This document shows positions 25,691 to 37,094 of a stretch of 64,000 bases of DNA, piece after piece. Source of the stretch: Hirundichthys speculiger (Eukaryota > Chordata > Actinopteri > Beloniformes > Exocoetidae); contig JAGFBZ010000851.1 in assembly GCA_018398805.1 (NCBI GenBank), positions 494,501 to 558,500 on the forward strand, in the 5' to 3' direction. Made by a program: the position numbers and the translations under genes. The notes under the pieces are model-generated. The model did not search any database. It was not told the origin of the DNA and was given only the letters and a program-made list of their open reading frames with translations. Within the stretch, counting starts at the first letter, position 1, and each line of letters opens with the position of its first letter.

Positions 25691-26055
25691 ATAATGTCAC
25701 AGTTTTCCTGGTGGGATTTTCCAGCCTATAATAGCAGCCAACATACCGTCATGCTAAACTGAGCACAAACAGCTAGGAAACTAGTGTTTGGTTCATTATT
25801 TCTTCTTGGCAATAAATGTTATCCTGTTGGAAAGCCTGATTCCCCTTTAAATGGAGCCTCATTTTTCAGGAATGGCTCCTCCTTCTCCTGCTGGTCACCA
25901 GTCTGGCTCCTCCCCCTCCTGCTGGTCACCAGTCTGGCTCCTCCTCCTGCTGGTGGTGGTGCTGCTGTGGGCTGACATCCCAGTCTCTAACCAGTCAACG
26001 TGGTGTTGGTCCCTCTGACACCAGCAACAGTCCAAGCTGATCCCACCAGTGTTCA
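25691..26055. other. Unrecognised sequence with short duplication
   Basis: A 30-bp phrase ending CTGCTGGTCACCAGTCTGGC is present twice at 25885-25945. No gene seen. Confidence 0.45.
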
Positions 26056-26546
26056 GTGCACTGTAAAAAAAAAAAAAAAAAAAGTAATATAACAGAATTT
26101 TACTGTCTATTTTACACATTTTTTTTCTGTATTTTTAAAATACCATTTAATTTACAAAAATAGACTGTGATTTTACATGTCAAATGCAAAATAAAATCAA
26201 ATCACTGTTACTGTAAAAAACACAATATTTTTGTTCTTTTACAAAACAAACTCCATTAGAAATACATATATTTACTGTTAAAATACGTTCACAAATATAC
26301 GGTAATTTCACAAATACTTGTCATTTAAGGGAATAAATTGTAAAATTCAACTTTAAAACTCTAAAAAAAAAAAAAGGAAAAAATCATTTAAAATTACTGA
26401 GGAATTAATAGTAGAAATTTGTAATTTTACCTTAATTTCTTTGTTAATTGACTAATATTTTCATTGAAAATAACTACAATTACACTCATTTCTAGATGGT
26501 AACATTTTTTAACACTATATTAATAAATTGTAATTAATTCTATTTA
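26056..26546. mobile_element. CTGTAAAA-type interspersed repeat
   Basis: A long AT-rich region made of diverged ACTGTAAAAA, TTTACTGT and AATTTTACTG words in both orientations, starting with CACTGTAAAA after CAGTG. This pattern belongs to a common fish DNA-repeat family. The class and right end are uncertain. Confidence 0.45.
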
Positions 26547-26678
26547 TTTTGAAAGGACATCTAAAGAGAGGAAGGGAAAGGGGAAAGCTTGAGAGGGTGA
26601 ATAATAAAGAGTTGGACTTGAACTTATGGCTGCTGCCTCTGCTTATGGAGCATCAGCTCACCAAGGGAGCTGCAATTA
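26547..26678 (-). mobile_element. Old tRNA-derived SINE
   Basis: On the minus strand, TTGGTGAGCTGATGCTCC (A-box-like) and GTTCAAGTCCAACTC (B-box-like) are followed by a pyrimidine-rich segment and CAAAATAAA. The organisation is the same as the better preserved SINE at 58562-58732. Strongly diverged. Confidence 0.6.
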
Positions 26679-28333
26679 AATGCTTTTAATAAAGCATTTC
26701 TCTGACAGATATGCTGCTAGTGATCTGGCAACTCCTTTTCCCAGCATCCTTTGCAGCCCTGGTTGTTTTGGTGCTTATCTGTGTTTATTTGTTAGCTATT
26801 TGATTTAATGCTGCCATGTAAACTCTGTTGCTGGTTTGACCCCCTGTTGATTCAGACCCCTTACATTTAACTTGTTAATCTGTGTCACCCTGAGTTAAGT
26901 CTGTCTGGTCGAATCAGTACCCATGAGTTTGTTTAATAAAGTGTGTAAAACAAAACTTATGCTGTGCAAAAATAGAAAGTTGATAAAATACATCTTTGGC
27001 TAGTGCCATGTCTCTGTCAGGTGTTGCAGACCAGGATCCACTACAATACAAAGGCTACAGTCTTTAAAGTTGTAGCCACTTTAAACCCAATATTTAGTTT
27101 TTTCAACAGTTTTTTGACATGTTGTGAAAGATGAATCACATTATTTTTTGTGTCATTGTTGTTATATTACATCAAACACAAATTATTATACAACTTCTTT
27201 AAAATAATGTCATTGAAACCAATTAATAACAGCACATTTCTGTAAATTTAAGCATTATTATTCGTAATACAGCATTTACTTACCATGCAGATGTTCAGCA
27301 GCTTCTCCTGCAGGTGTGGGCTCCTCTGCTTCTCCACCTGGATGGTGCGTAGATGTGAAAACTGACCAACATCCTTCTTCATCTCCGTATAGCTGCTGTG
27401 GTGACTAAAACTGTGTTTTTGAATTTATTGAAGCTGGACACTTTAACATGGAGGTCAGTGGAGATCGACTCACATTTGGAGGCAGCCACGTGTGGTCAGT
27501 AAAGGAACTGCAGCTTTCGTCACTTCCTGGATTGTGTCGGACCAGTAACCTGGATCTAGACCTTTGGATGGCGCTAGAAAGGTACGAACATCCATAAAAC
27601 TGGACTCGTCTGTCAGGAGGACTGGACCCAGACTCCAGGAAGACGTTGCAGTATTTGTTGTTGTTTGGTGTAAAAACTGTTGATCAAAGACTTTGTGACT
27701 GAAGCAAAATGAAAGATTATTGATCTATTAGGATCTATAGAGCAAAGGATTGAGGTGATCAGCTCAGTTAAAGGTTGCAGTTTTTGTTCACCATTTCCTC
27801 ACATGGAGTGGGAAAACTCTGAAGTACATTTTGAGGCTTTGAAATTAAAAATGCTCCTGGATCTCCTGGTCTTCTGAAAGTCTGGTTGTTCCTTTTGTTA
27901 ATCCAAGACAGAAGAACTTTGTCCCTTCACTGCATTAGTGTCCAGGTCCAGTCCAACGGCCCGTCGCTGGTGTCAGTTGTTGCACTGGACAGATTACGGT
28001 TCTGTTGCCACAACAGGACGGTATTTATGAGGCTTTCAGGAGTTAGATTATCATGAGTCTGATCTCACAAAACATGAACTTGGCTGACTCCTCATCCACT
28101 TGGCGGTATCATGAGCTCTCATTAAGGGGGGGGGAGGGGGGGGGTCAGATGTCTGAAATATAAACTCCTGACTCTCGGTTCTGCTGTTTCTTCTCCTAAA
28201 GCTCAAACGCTCCAAACTTCTGGACCAGCTGCTGTTTCCTCCAAAGAGTTGGGGCTCACTGAGGTTTTGATCCACTGACGTCACCTGAGAGTATTACAGC
28301 AGGGCTGGAAGTTAAAGCTTCAGTTTAGTTCCT
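26679..28333. other. Unrecognised non-coding sequence
   Basis: No gene, RNA or clear element found in about 1.6 kb. A G9-A-G9 tract lies at 28126-28144. Confidence 0.4.
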
Positions 28334-29048
28334 TTCCTTCATCCTTCCTTCCTTCCTTCCTTCCTTCCTACCTCTTAGGACTGAAGACTTTACTACAGTG
28401 TAGCTACAATGACATCCAAACACATGACATCCATCTATCCATCCATCCATCCATCCATCCATCCATCCATCCATCATTCATCCATCCATCCATCCATCCA
28501 TCCATCCATCCATCCATCCATCCATCTCTAAACCCCTTTAACCCTCTGCAGGGTCAGGGGGATCTGCTGGAGTCTATCCCAACTCTCCAGGTGAAAGGCA
28601 GAGGTCCACCTGGACAGGTCTCCAGTCCATCACCTGGACAGGTCTCCAGTTCATCACCTGGACAGGTCTCCAGTCCATCACCTGGACAGGTCTCCAGTCC
28701 ATCACCTGGACAGGTCTCCAGTTCATCACCTGGACAGGTCTCCATCACCTGGACAGGTCTCCAGTCCATCACCTGGACAGGTCTCCAGTTCATCACCTGG
28801 ACAGGTCTCAGTCACAGGAGACATTTAAATCAAATTATAAGAATGTTGAAAAAGGAAGATGCAAATGAGGTTTTCTTTCTCCCTCCATCCAAATCCAGAT
28901 GGATGGATAAATGGATGGATGGATGGATGGATGGATGGATGGATGGATGGATGGATGGATGGATGTCATGTGTTTGGATGTCATTGTAGCTACACTGTAG
29001 TAAAGTCTTCAGTCCTAAGAGGTAGGAAGGAAGGAAGGAAGGAAGGAA
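28334..29048. repeat. Large inverted repeat with tetranucleotide arms
   Basis: The 64-bp segments 28369-28432 and 28961-29024 are perfect reverse complements (left begins TACCTCTTAGGACTGAAGAC). The left arm is preceded by (TTCC)n and followed by (CCAT)n. The right arm is preceded by (GGAT)n and followed by (GGAA)n, so the symmetry extends into the flanking microsatellites. The arms enclose about 530 bp. Confidence 0.97.
28535..28812. repeat. 24-bp minisatellite grown from a LINE-tail motif
   Basis: The words CAGGGTCAGGGGGATCTGCT and GGAGTCTATCCCA at 28546-28582 match a widespread fish LINE-tail motif. From 28599 the next part of that motif, ACCTGGACAGGTCTCCAGTC plus CATC, is repeated about eight times to 28812. 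The 24-bp period keeps frames open on both strands. Confidence 0.85.
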
Positions 29049-29320
29049 TGATACATGGAATGATGGATGATATATAGAAAGATGGATAGATTGATGGGGA
29101 GATGGATTGATCAATAAATGGATGGATATATGGATAGATGCACGGATGGATGGATAAATGGATGATTATATATGGATGGCAAGATGGAAGGATGGAAGGA
29201 TGATATATAGAAAGATGGATAGATTGATGGGAAGATGGATTGATCAATACATGGATGGATATATGGATAGATGCAGGTGACGGATGGATGGATGAATGAA
29301 GGATTGTTCCTGAGTATCTT
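29049..29320. repeat. Complex (GGAT)n-derived duplication
   Basis: A roughly 90-bp phrase containing GATATATAGAAAGATGGATA and TTGATCAATA occurs at about 29068-29150 and again at about 29202-29275. Simple GGAT and GGAA repeats fill the rest. Confidence 0.9.
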
Positions 29321-29527
29321 TAACAAACTTTAAGGTTGAGGAGTTTCTCTCTCATAACTGGAATAATCAAAGGTTTGAAGAGAAATTGATCCTCCAGCTA
29401 AGCTGCAGTCAGCGTCTGGAAGGACGAGTCTGCCCTCATGTTTTTAGGGTTAAGACATGAGGTTTTATCTGAAAACCTCTGGTCTATGCTGCTGGTGACG
29501 GTGTCCAGGAGGACATCATGGACACCG
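29321..29527. other. Unrecognised spacer
   Basis: Nothing recognised between two minisatellites. Confidence 0.4.
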
Positions 29528-29960
29528 GGCCCAGACCTGGCCCAAACCTGGCCTAGACCTGGACAGGTCTGAGCCAGGTCTGGGTCAGGACTTGGCCAGG
29601 TCTGGGTCAGGTCTGGGTCAGGTCTAGGACAGGTCTGGGCCAAGTCTAGGCCAGGTCTAGGCCAAGTCTAGGCCAGGTCTGAGCCAGGTCTGGGTCAGGA
29701 CTTGGCCAGGTCTGGGTCAGGTCTGGGTCAGGTCTAGGCCAGGTCTGGGCCAAGTCTAGGCCAGGTCTGAGCCAGGTCTGGGTCAGGACTTGGCCAGGTC
29801 TGGGTCAGGTCTGGGTCAGGTCTAGGCCAGGTCTGGGCCAAGTCTAGGCCAGGTCTGAGCTGGGTCAGGCCAGGTCTGGGTCAGGTCTGGGTCAGTCTAG
29901 GTCTGAGAGGTCTAGGCCAAGTCTAGGCCAGGTCTGAGCCAGGTCTTGGGCCAGGACAGG
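29528..29960. repeat. CAGGTCTGGGTC/CAAGTCTAGGCC minisatellite
   Basis: 12-bp submotifs CAGGTCTGGGTC, CAGGTCTAGGCC, CAAGTCTAGGCC and CAGGTCTGAGCC are grouped into larger blocks, the best of which recur at about 29570, 29680 and 29770. Confidence 0.95.
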
Positions 29961-29994
29961 AAGGAAAGCTGACAGCAGCAGTTGGGCTGCAACC

Positions 29995-30190
29995 ACCTTC
30001 CAGGCTCTTGAAGACCCTCCCAGACCCTTCCAGACTCTTGAAGACCCTTTCAGGCACCTTCCAGGCCCTCCCAGACCCTCCCAGACCCTTTCAGACCCTT
30101 CCAGGCTCTTGAAGACCCTTCCAGACCCTTCCAGACCCTTCCAGGCCCTTCCAGGCCCTCCCAGACCCTTCCAGACCCTTCCAGGTTGGT
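29995..30190. repeat. CCTTCCAGAC minisatellite
   Basis: Ten-base units such as CCTTCCAGAC, CCTCCCAGAC and CCTTCCAGGC, with TCTTGAAGAC interruptions. The 86- and 137-codon minus-strand frames over it are repeat artefacts. Confidence 0.95.
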
Positions 30191-31770
30191 CTGGTGTCGA
30201 GGAGAAGGTGGCTCCTCGACCGAAGTGACAGTCGTCCCAATGGAAGGACAGTTGACCTACTAGACCCACCCCTTGAATGCAGGTGAGCCAATGGCTGTTG
30301 AGCATCTGTTTCAGTCACCAGGAACTCAGACTTCTTTAGTTTTAGCGCCATAGAAAAACGTAGGAAGACCCGGAGCTCTCATCTGTTTTATGGCAGAACT
30401 TTGTTCATGGAGCACCTGTAGGACCGGTTTCAGGTATCACAGCCAGGTGGGCGGTCCAAACAAAACGGAGCGAAACGTGAGCTTTGGGTTAAACTGCCAA
30501 CTTAACACCAGAAGATCAACAAGGATGTTATTCTTCAAGGTCAGTCGAAGCAGCCATGCTGTTAACCGAAGGTGCTTCTTTGTTGTCTAAAGTGTGTCTA
30601 AATGATCTTGAAACAAGGTTTTCACACAGCAGCTAACAACGGTAACTAATGGGGGCGGGACTTAAGGAGACCACGGGAACCTTTTCCTTTCCAGAAACAC
30701 AGGAGTTCTGGCAAGGATCCGGTCTTGGCCCGGCTCAGAGCGTTAGTGGGCAGAAACAGTGATCCAGTGACGGGTGGAGGGATGACGCTTGATGAGATGG
30801 CGGTTGCGCGATGGTTGCTAGGAGACCAGACTGGCTTGCCGATATGAAAACAGACATTAATGGGGGGGGGGGGGGGGGGGGGGGGGGGTTGGTATGAAGT
30901 TCCTGACTGAATGTAATAACCTGGAAGTATCTGGGTGGTGTCAGCGGCGACCGGGATAAAAGTAGGGATGAATTCTCTAAATGCTAAAGAACGAAGCTTC
31001 AGCTGCCGTCAACAATGTCCTTGATGGAAGGAAACCAGATGAAGATCTGTTGCAGCATTTAGAGCAACGCTCATCTGCTTTCTTCCCGTTGTTCTGGGCT
31101 GTGAACCAGTACGAGGACGCAAACATTTATCACCGTGGCAGGATTCTCCCTGACCGCCGTTGTCTGACTTCTTTTCCCGTCTTTGCTTAACTTCGTGACG
31201 TTTCCAGTGAGGTCAAAGAAAAGTGACGGCCAGACTTGTTTGTCTTCTTTCCCAAAGTCTGGCTGCGGTTTTGGACCGGCTCTAAGAGGATAACGGTCTT
31301 GGCTCAGGCAGCAGTAAAGAGAGTTAGGAGTCTAAACCGCTCTGCAGACAGACCTGCGCTGCTTCCCATTAATCTGATATCAGCAGCACCTGGAGGCCTC
31401 ACGTCTGAACGAGCCCCCCTCTGCGTTTCCGTGACAACGATCACATGTAATCTCACAAGGTCAGATGCAGCGATGTCACCTTCAACAGGAGTCTGAACTG
31501 CTGCAGACAGAGACAGAGACAGAAATTGTCCTGATCTCTGGTTTGGACTCCTGGTTTAATTTCCTCCTGTCTGTCTTCCTGTTTCCGTTCCTGTTGATTT
31601 CAGCACTTCCCTGTTTCCATCCTCACCTGTTTACCAGGTAGCAACTTCTTCGACATAAGTACTCTAGATTCAGGTTGGCATTTGTTTCCTGGCAGCCTGT
31701 TGCTGCCTTTCATGGTCTCATAAGTTGCAGCTCAGAGTTTATAACCGTAACTGTTGTCCTGTGGCAGTAA
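30191..31770. other. Unrecognised non-coding sequence
   Basis: No convincing gene. The ATG-less or short frames at 30390, 30981 and 31236 have no domains. A G27 run lies at 30862-30888. Confidence 0.4.
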
Positions 31771-32560
31771 AGGGATTTTGACTTTCTAGAGAAATGATCT
31801 GCTCTCTGCCAGGCCTGGAATTTCCTGATTTGAGGGACAAGGCCACTTGCCCTTCAAAGGGGCATTTTTTTTTGAGGGCACAAATGCCAAATACCAGGGC
31901 AACAAGGCCATAATAAAAAAAAAAAAACACATTATCACATGATATGCTAATAAACGGCACAACACAGTTTTTGAATTCAGAACTTTGGATATTTTTAATA
32001 GGCTACCACAACTTTTGGACTTTTATCAAAGGGAAACAGACAAGATAGGCAATGTCATTGACTTTTATCAGGTTATTACACATCCATAAATGTAATTTAA
32101 ATGGTCATCTGATGATGGGGATGGAGAACATGGGGTCTTCCTAGGCCCATAAGGAAAAACAGTTGGCCTCTTTTTGGGAATTCCTGCACCCCACCATCTT
32201 GCCACAGCAGCTTGGGCTAAAATAAGAAGAATCTAACAATTAACTATTCCATGATAACCTTTTGAAGTAGGTGTCCATTTTTGGCAGTTTTTTGCTGCAT
32301 CTTCGACAGCTCTTTTGCGACTAATCTCGACTCGTTTCCGTCTTGGCATTCTTCTGAATGAATAGTGAATATGTTAAATATCTTTAAATAATATCTTTAA
32401 ATAATATTATCACGTTTTCATAGCCTACAGATTATTCAAATGCTGAAGCCACCCTGGAGCGTATTTCTGTAATGATACGTGTTAAAGAGTTTAGAGTTTA
32501 GGTTTCACTTTCACGCACCTGAAGTCTCAGAAGAGACTTGGTGAGTTTGGTTTGGAACTT
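31771..32560 (-). other. Possible old transposase-type repeat
   Basis: On the minus strand an ATG at 32347-32349 opens a short basic frame (MPRRKRVEISRKRAVEDAAK) that stops after about 37 codons. A frameshift would continue with MDTYFKR-like words, which resemble the N-termini of some hAT/ZMYM-like transposases. This is weak evidence, and no element ends were found. Confidence 0.25.
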
Positions 32561-32599
32561 TTATCTTTATGTTGAAGCTTGTGGCAGACTGAGATGTTC

Positions 32600-32900
32600 T
32601 CTTTGTCCAGATCAACGCTCTCACTGCTCAAACATTTAACAGCTTGTGTCTCAGCGTGAGCAGGTCTTCAGGTGGCGCCTGCTCACCTTGCTGGTCGCTG
32701 GCTGCAGCCCGAGCAGAGCGTCGATGTCTGGTATCCAGCCCAGCGATAATTAGATCATCTCCCCTGGAGTGCTGCTCCAAGCCATCAATCCTTTCTCCAA
32801 GCAGATGAATCTTCTGGTCTTTAAGTTTAATTGTGGCTTTCGGCTCACAGATTTCTTCCATTAGACCCATCACACTGGCTTACTGCTGAACCACTTTGCT
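32600..32900 (-). mobile_element. LINE ORF1-like fragment
   Basis: Minus-strand frame 32873-32628 has a heptad-like segment ending IDGLEQHSRGDDLIIAGLDT then RHRRSARAAAS and EQAPPEDL. The EQ-x-SR-x-x-x-LII-x-GL arrangement is typical of the coiled-coil end of fish LINE ORF1 proteins. No RT is attached nearby. Confidence 0.65.
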
Positions 32901-32999
32901 AATCCCCTCAGACATGAAAGACAGACACTCATGCACCTTATTCCTGTGGCAGTGTCACAATATATGAACACATGCACACATATGCACATATAAACGCTC

Positions 33000-33200
33000 A
33001 CACATGTGTATCCATACCTGCATCTGTAGCAATATTACTGATGACGATGATGATGGTAACAATAACAGTAATAATATTAATAATGTCAACAATAGTATAA
33101 ATGGCTATAATGCTAGTAATACCAGCAACAAGAGAAGAAAAAAACATAAATAAATGCTAACAGTAACAATGATAGTTATTGTCATCATCATTACCATCCC
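33000..33200. repeat. AT-rich imperfect trinucleotide repeat
   Basis: Irregular GATGAT, AATAAT and AACAAT words without a stable period. Confidence 0.6.
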
Positions 33201-33209
33201 CAACATCCC

Positions 33210-33600
33210 TATCTAGGCTGACCCGACTCCCCTATACATACCTGTGTTTGATCTAATTCCCCTGGAAGAGCCGATTCCCACAGAAACCCAAGAGTTATCG
33301 CCACCTGAACACACCTGGATGATGCAGTTCTGGTTTGGTCTCTTTAGCACTGGACCCAGTTCAGCATAGAGATCCAAGAGTGCTGTTCTGGGGCATCTAG
33401 ACTGGTCTATTAGCCAGTCATCATCATGGACCAGGAGATCTTCACGGTCCCTAAAAACTCTCTCCATCCTGATCCTGCTGTTGGCACAATCATCAGGCAG
33501 TGCAGCGAGACCATATGCAGCATTATGGACGAGCGTCAACGCACAATTTAGATGTTTGCTTCACAATTAGACTGATTGCTACAGACCTTGTCACAATTAA
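33210..33600 (-). pseudogene. PIF/Harbinger transposase (HARBI1-like) fragment
   Basis: Minus-strand frame 33539-33213 contains ERVFRDREDLL, then DWLIDQSRCPRTALLDLYAE and LGPVLKRP. This matches the N-terminal part of HARBI1-type Harbinger transposases, upstream of the DDE catalytic region. The catalytic part is missing and the frame ends in unrelated sequence near 33280, so the copy is dead. Confidence 0.65.
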
Positions 33601-33949
33601 TGTATCAATCAGGTCTATCCACCGCTCTAGTATATAATCTGAATATGGAAGTCTGATATATGAACATACTGAGCTGATGCTGATGGAATCGTCATGACGA
33701 CAGGAACACATCTGTAATACTGCAGGCTTCCCTGTTTGATTACACAGATCTACGAGTCTGATATGAAAGTAAATTAAAATCACCACCTACGTCGCCACTC
33801 TCCCCGTTTCCAAAATGTTTGTGCTCAAGAATCAGAGTTTGTGTCCAACATTCTCCTGTCAAGTTTGTTTTTAGATCACAACATTTATGTGGAAAGTGAC
33901 ATGCGCAGCTCTCAGGACATGTTTTATGCATAAGCAGCATTTATAAATG

Positions 33950-34772
33950 AGCCCCCAGGAGATGAAACTGGATGTTCTCCAACAGTCCATCCAAGGTCTA
34001 CAGTCAATGGCAGGGCAGTGAGGTGGCAGCAGATCCACCCAGTGGCTGCTGGATTTACAACCAGCAACCTCCTGGAACCCAGAGATCACAACAGCAGATA
34101 TCCATGAAAGAGTGTCCAACATGAAGACCTGGGCAGCAGAAGGACCCAACATGATGCTGAATAAGCTCACTGCACTCCATGAACGGCTGGCAGCACAAAT
34201 GAACCAGCTGCTGAGGGCCGGGACCCAGCCGGAGTGGCTGACCCAAGACCAGACAGTCCTCGTCATGAAGAGCCCTCAGAAGGGAAAGATACCATCCAAC
34301 TACTGCCTTTAACCTGCCTCAGCACCACACGGAAGCTCCTACCAGGCATCATAGTGACTAAGATGAGTAGGAACATGGACCAATATATGAACAGAGCACA
34401 GAAAGGGACTGGGAATAACACTGGAGGGGCCAAGCATCATCCCAGTCGCCTGAGACTGCCCAAAGTCCCAAAGAGTGGCTAGCTACAGGTACAGACTCCG
34501 AAGTGGGTTGACCATCAGCCACCTCCTCTACATGGATGACAAGGAGCTGTACGCCAAGAATGAGCATCACATCGACTCCCTGATTCACCCCACCAGGATG
34601 TACAGTAGTGATCAGGATGTCATTTGGACTGGAGAAGTGTGGATGAAAGGTATCTCAGAGAGGAAAGACAATCACAACTAAAGGGGTTTAACCACTGGAG
34701 GGCAATGTAGTAGATGTCCAGGACAGCTACAGATACCTGGGGATCCTACAAGCAGATGGCCATCATGAGGAG
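33950..34772 (+). mobile_element. Dead LINE fragment with YMDD reverse transcriptase end
   Basis: Plus-strand pieces in three frames line up with one LINE protein. Upstream is KLTALHERLAAQMNQLLRAG and PQKGKIPSNY (34112-34312). Next comes LTCLSTTRKLLPGIIVTKMS and MNRAQKGTGNNTGGAKH (34320-34440). Last is LRSGLTISHLLYMDDKELYA (34490-34560) with a final DSYRYLGI-like block to about 34740. The palm segment with the first catalytic Asp, between AKHH and RLRSG, is deleted. I recall this type as an R2/NeSL-like or related clade, but the clade is not secure. Confidence 0.75.
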
Positions 34773-35240
34773 ATTGTGTTGTGGTCATTGAGCAGAGGTT
34801 TACAGTGTTATTGTAGAAAGTTGTGATGGGTGAGGGGCCGGTACAATCATTTGTGTAAAGTGTGTTGTGGAAGGGACTGAGAACACAGCCCTGAGGTGCT
34901 CCGGTGTTGGTAATGGCGGTGCCAGATGTAGCAGATCCTGTCCACACAGCCTGTGGTTGATGACTTAGGAAGCTATGGATCAGGTGCATGTCATAAGGAG
35001 CAGTGTTCAGCTGGTGTCATTTCTTGATCACCTGATTGTGTTGAACGCTGAACTCAGACCTATGCAAAGGACTGCCGTAAAGTGTTTCCATATGTTGAAG
35101 GAGGGAGTGAAGGAGACATACAACAGCATCCTCTGTTCCTCGCTTGACTGACTGATATTTGTATAGCCTTGGATTGACACAGCACCTGATTGAAGCAGTG
35201 AAGCACATGACAGCAGGGTGGAAGATGCTGGAAGCTGAAG
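34773..35240 (-). mobile_element. Dead LINE RT fragment, CR1/L2-like
   Basis: Minus-strand reading gives SSAFNTI (about 35030-35050), then SFLSHQPQAVWTGSATSGTA and NTGAPQGCVLSPFHNTLYTN (34970-34860). The place of the YADD box reads YNNT, and the finger region is frameshifted. It abuts the plus-strand LINE at 34772 without visible target duplication. Confidence 0.8.
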
Positions 35241-35379
35241 CAGACATGGAACAACCAGGAAGCAGGAATAATACACAGGAACATCTGGACCAGGACTGGA
35301 GGACCCCGGGATCAAGATGGAGACACCTCCAGAGGTGATTTAGAACGAGCAGGTCAAGGTCTTGATGGCTACCAGGCAC
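35241..35379. other. Unrecognised spacer
   Basis: Nothing recognised. Confidence 0.35.
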
Positions 35380-35640
35380 TGAAACAACACTGATAAAAAC
35401 AGAAAATCTGAGTCATTAAAGGAACAGTAAAGTTGAACATCATCCACGTAAAAATGAGAAGTACAAATACAAGAATAGACTTGGACCCAAAACTGAGCCC
35501 TGAGGAATTCCATATGACAGAGCAGAAACTCGAAAGAAACCAGCCAAGCTATCAGGACGAGAACTGTGGACCTCCACCAGTCTGGTTCATCCTGGTCCAA
35601 TTTCCAGATGTCTGAAGGAGCCACGTTTATCTGCTCCAAC
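35380..35640 (-). mobile_element. Dead LINE RT fragment, L2-like
   Basis: On the minus strand, GIPQGSVLGPSLFLY is read at about 35510-35465. After a frameshift comes FYVDDVQLYCSF (YVDD instead of YADD). It is a small piece of the palm domain only. Confidence 0.75.
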
Positions 35641-36600
35641 AGTTCTCCACCAGTAGAACCACCATGGGAACGTCCACCATCACAGTCCTCAGGAAGGAGA
35701 CGGTTCTGAGTCCCAGAGATGAACCTGGATCAACCCCAGAAGAAAAGCTGAACAGCTGGTGAAGATGCTGCTGAAGCTGGTCAGAGAGGGTCATCATCCA
35801 CAGAGAAACCAGTCCTGGACCAACATGGACTGAAGGAACACTTAGCCAGGAAGAAGACATTTCTCCAAAAGAGACAGAACAGAGACAGATTACAGTTTGG
35901 AGACGCTCACAGGGACAAAGAGCTTCCTTTCTGGAGACATGTCCTGGTCTGATGGACCTAAAACTGGACTGTTTTGACCTGATGACCATCGTTACATCTG
36001 GAGGAGGAAAGACCTGAGAACACCATCCAGCTGTGAAGTACAGGGGTGGCAGCATCATGATGTGGGATTGTTCAGCAGCAGGAGGGACTGGTGGACTTCA
36101 CTAGAAAGATGATATCATGAGGAAAGAACATTCTGGAGAAATATTGAAGCAACATCTCAGACATCAGCCAGGAAGTTAAAGCTTAGACACTAATGGGTCT
36201 TCAGATGGACGATGACCCTGAACGCACCACCAGATTAGTTACTGAGAGGCTTCAGGACTACAGAGTCCACGTTCTGGAGTGGACACCACAAAGACCTGAT
36301 CTCTGTCCTGGAGAACATCTGTGCTCAGAGCTGAACAGGAGACCTTCAAACTGGACTCAGTTCCTCCAGTTCTGTCAGGAGGAACAGACCAGAATTCAGA
36401 AAACTACTGAGAGAAGCTTCTGGAAGGAAACCAGAACCACTGAGCCGAGACAGACAGTTCAGAGACAACGATAGCAGATACTGAGGAGATGATGGACACT
36501 TCTGACTCTGGAGAAGGACGTAAAGAAATATTTTTAAAAATTATTATTCTGGCGTTTAGCAAATGGAAATAAAGTTGGTGATCCTGACTGAGCTGAAACA
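35640..36600 (+). mobile_element. Degenerate Tc1-like transposon
   Basis: Three-frame reading gives transposase landmarks. These are AVKYRGGSIMMWDCSAAGGT (near 36035-36095) and, in the open frame 36193-36474, LQMDDDPERTTRLVTERLQD with VLEWTPQRPDLCPGEHLCSE. The last block corresponds to the W-x-x-QSPDLNP-x-E region of Tc1 DDE transposases, with the usual final Glu/Asp neighbourhood. Frameshifts and stops interrupt the rest. The 3' flank (36535-36610) holds AATAAAGTTGGTGATCCTGA-type terminal sequence. Inverted ends were not resolved. Confidence 0.82.
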
Positions 36601-37094
36601 AGAAAAGTCTTGTCTGATTTAATGTCAGACAGTGAGATATAAAAGGTTTTGTGTCTTTTTACTCAGTGATGGAAACTGGTTTCTGGTCAACTGTGCTAAT
36701 GCTGAAAACACAGTCGACCCTGAAATACCTCTGAAATACGTCCTTAATCTCTTATATTTGCAGCTGCACTCGAGTAATACATGGTGTCTATGTAATCTGC
36801 TCTCATGCTATCAAATGTGAGGGCACGGTTAAATACATCACCTCTACCAGGGTCAAGAAACAGATCAGAGGAGATAAATACATTACACAGATTGTATGAA
36901 AGCTAAAAAATAATATGGTGCCTCCAACAACCAATGCTCCAGTGTTGTCTTCTGAGGACGTGGTGATTCATGGTTATAGCATTAAGAGGTCATGATGAAT
37001 CGACTCTGAGCTTTGTGTGCTGCTTTTAGTGGCATAACCCTGGTACGCAACAAAGGAGAGAGCTGTAAAGAGAAAAAATGCAAAGATGGGGCTC
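36601..37094. other. Unrecognised non-coding sequence
   Basis: No gene or transposon recognised. Confidence 0.4.

Noticed and set aside
26613..26680. Possible tRNA gene
   Set aside because: Only B-box-like and A-box-like words remain, the cloverleaf is not formed, and a SINE-type body and tail follow.
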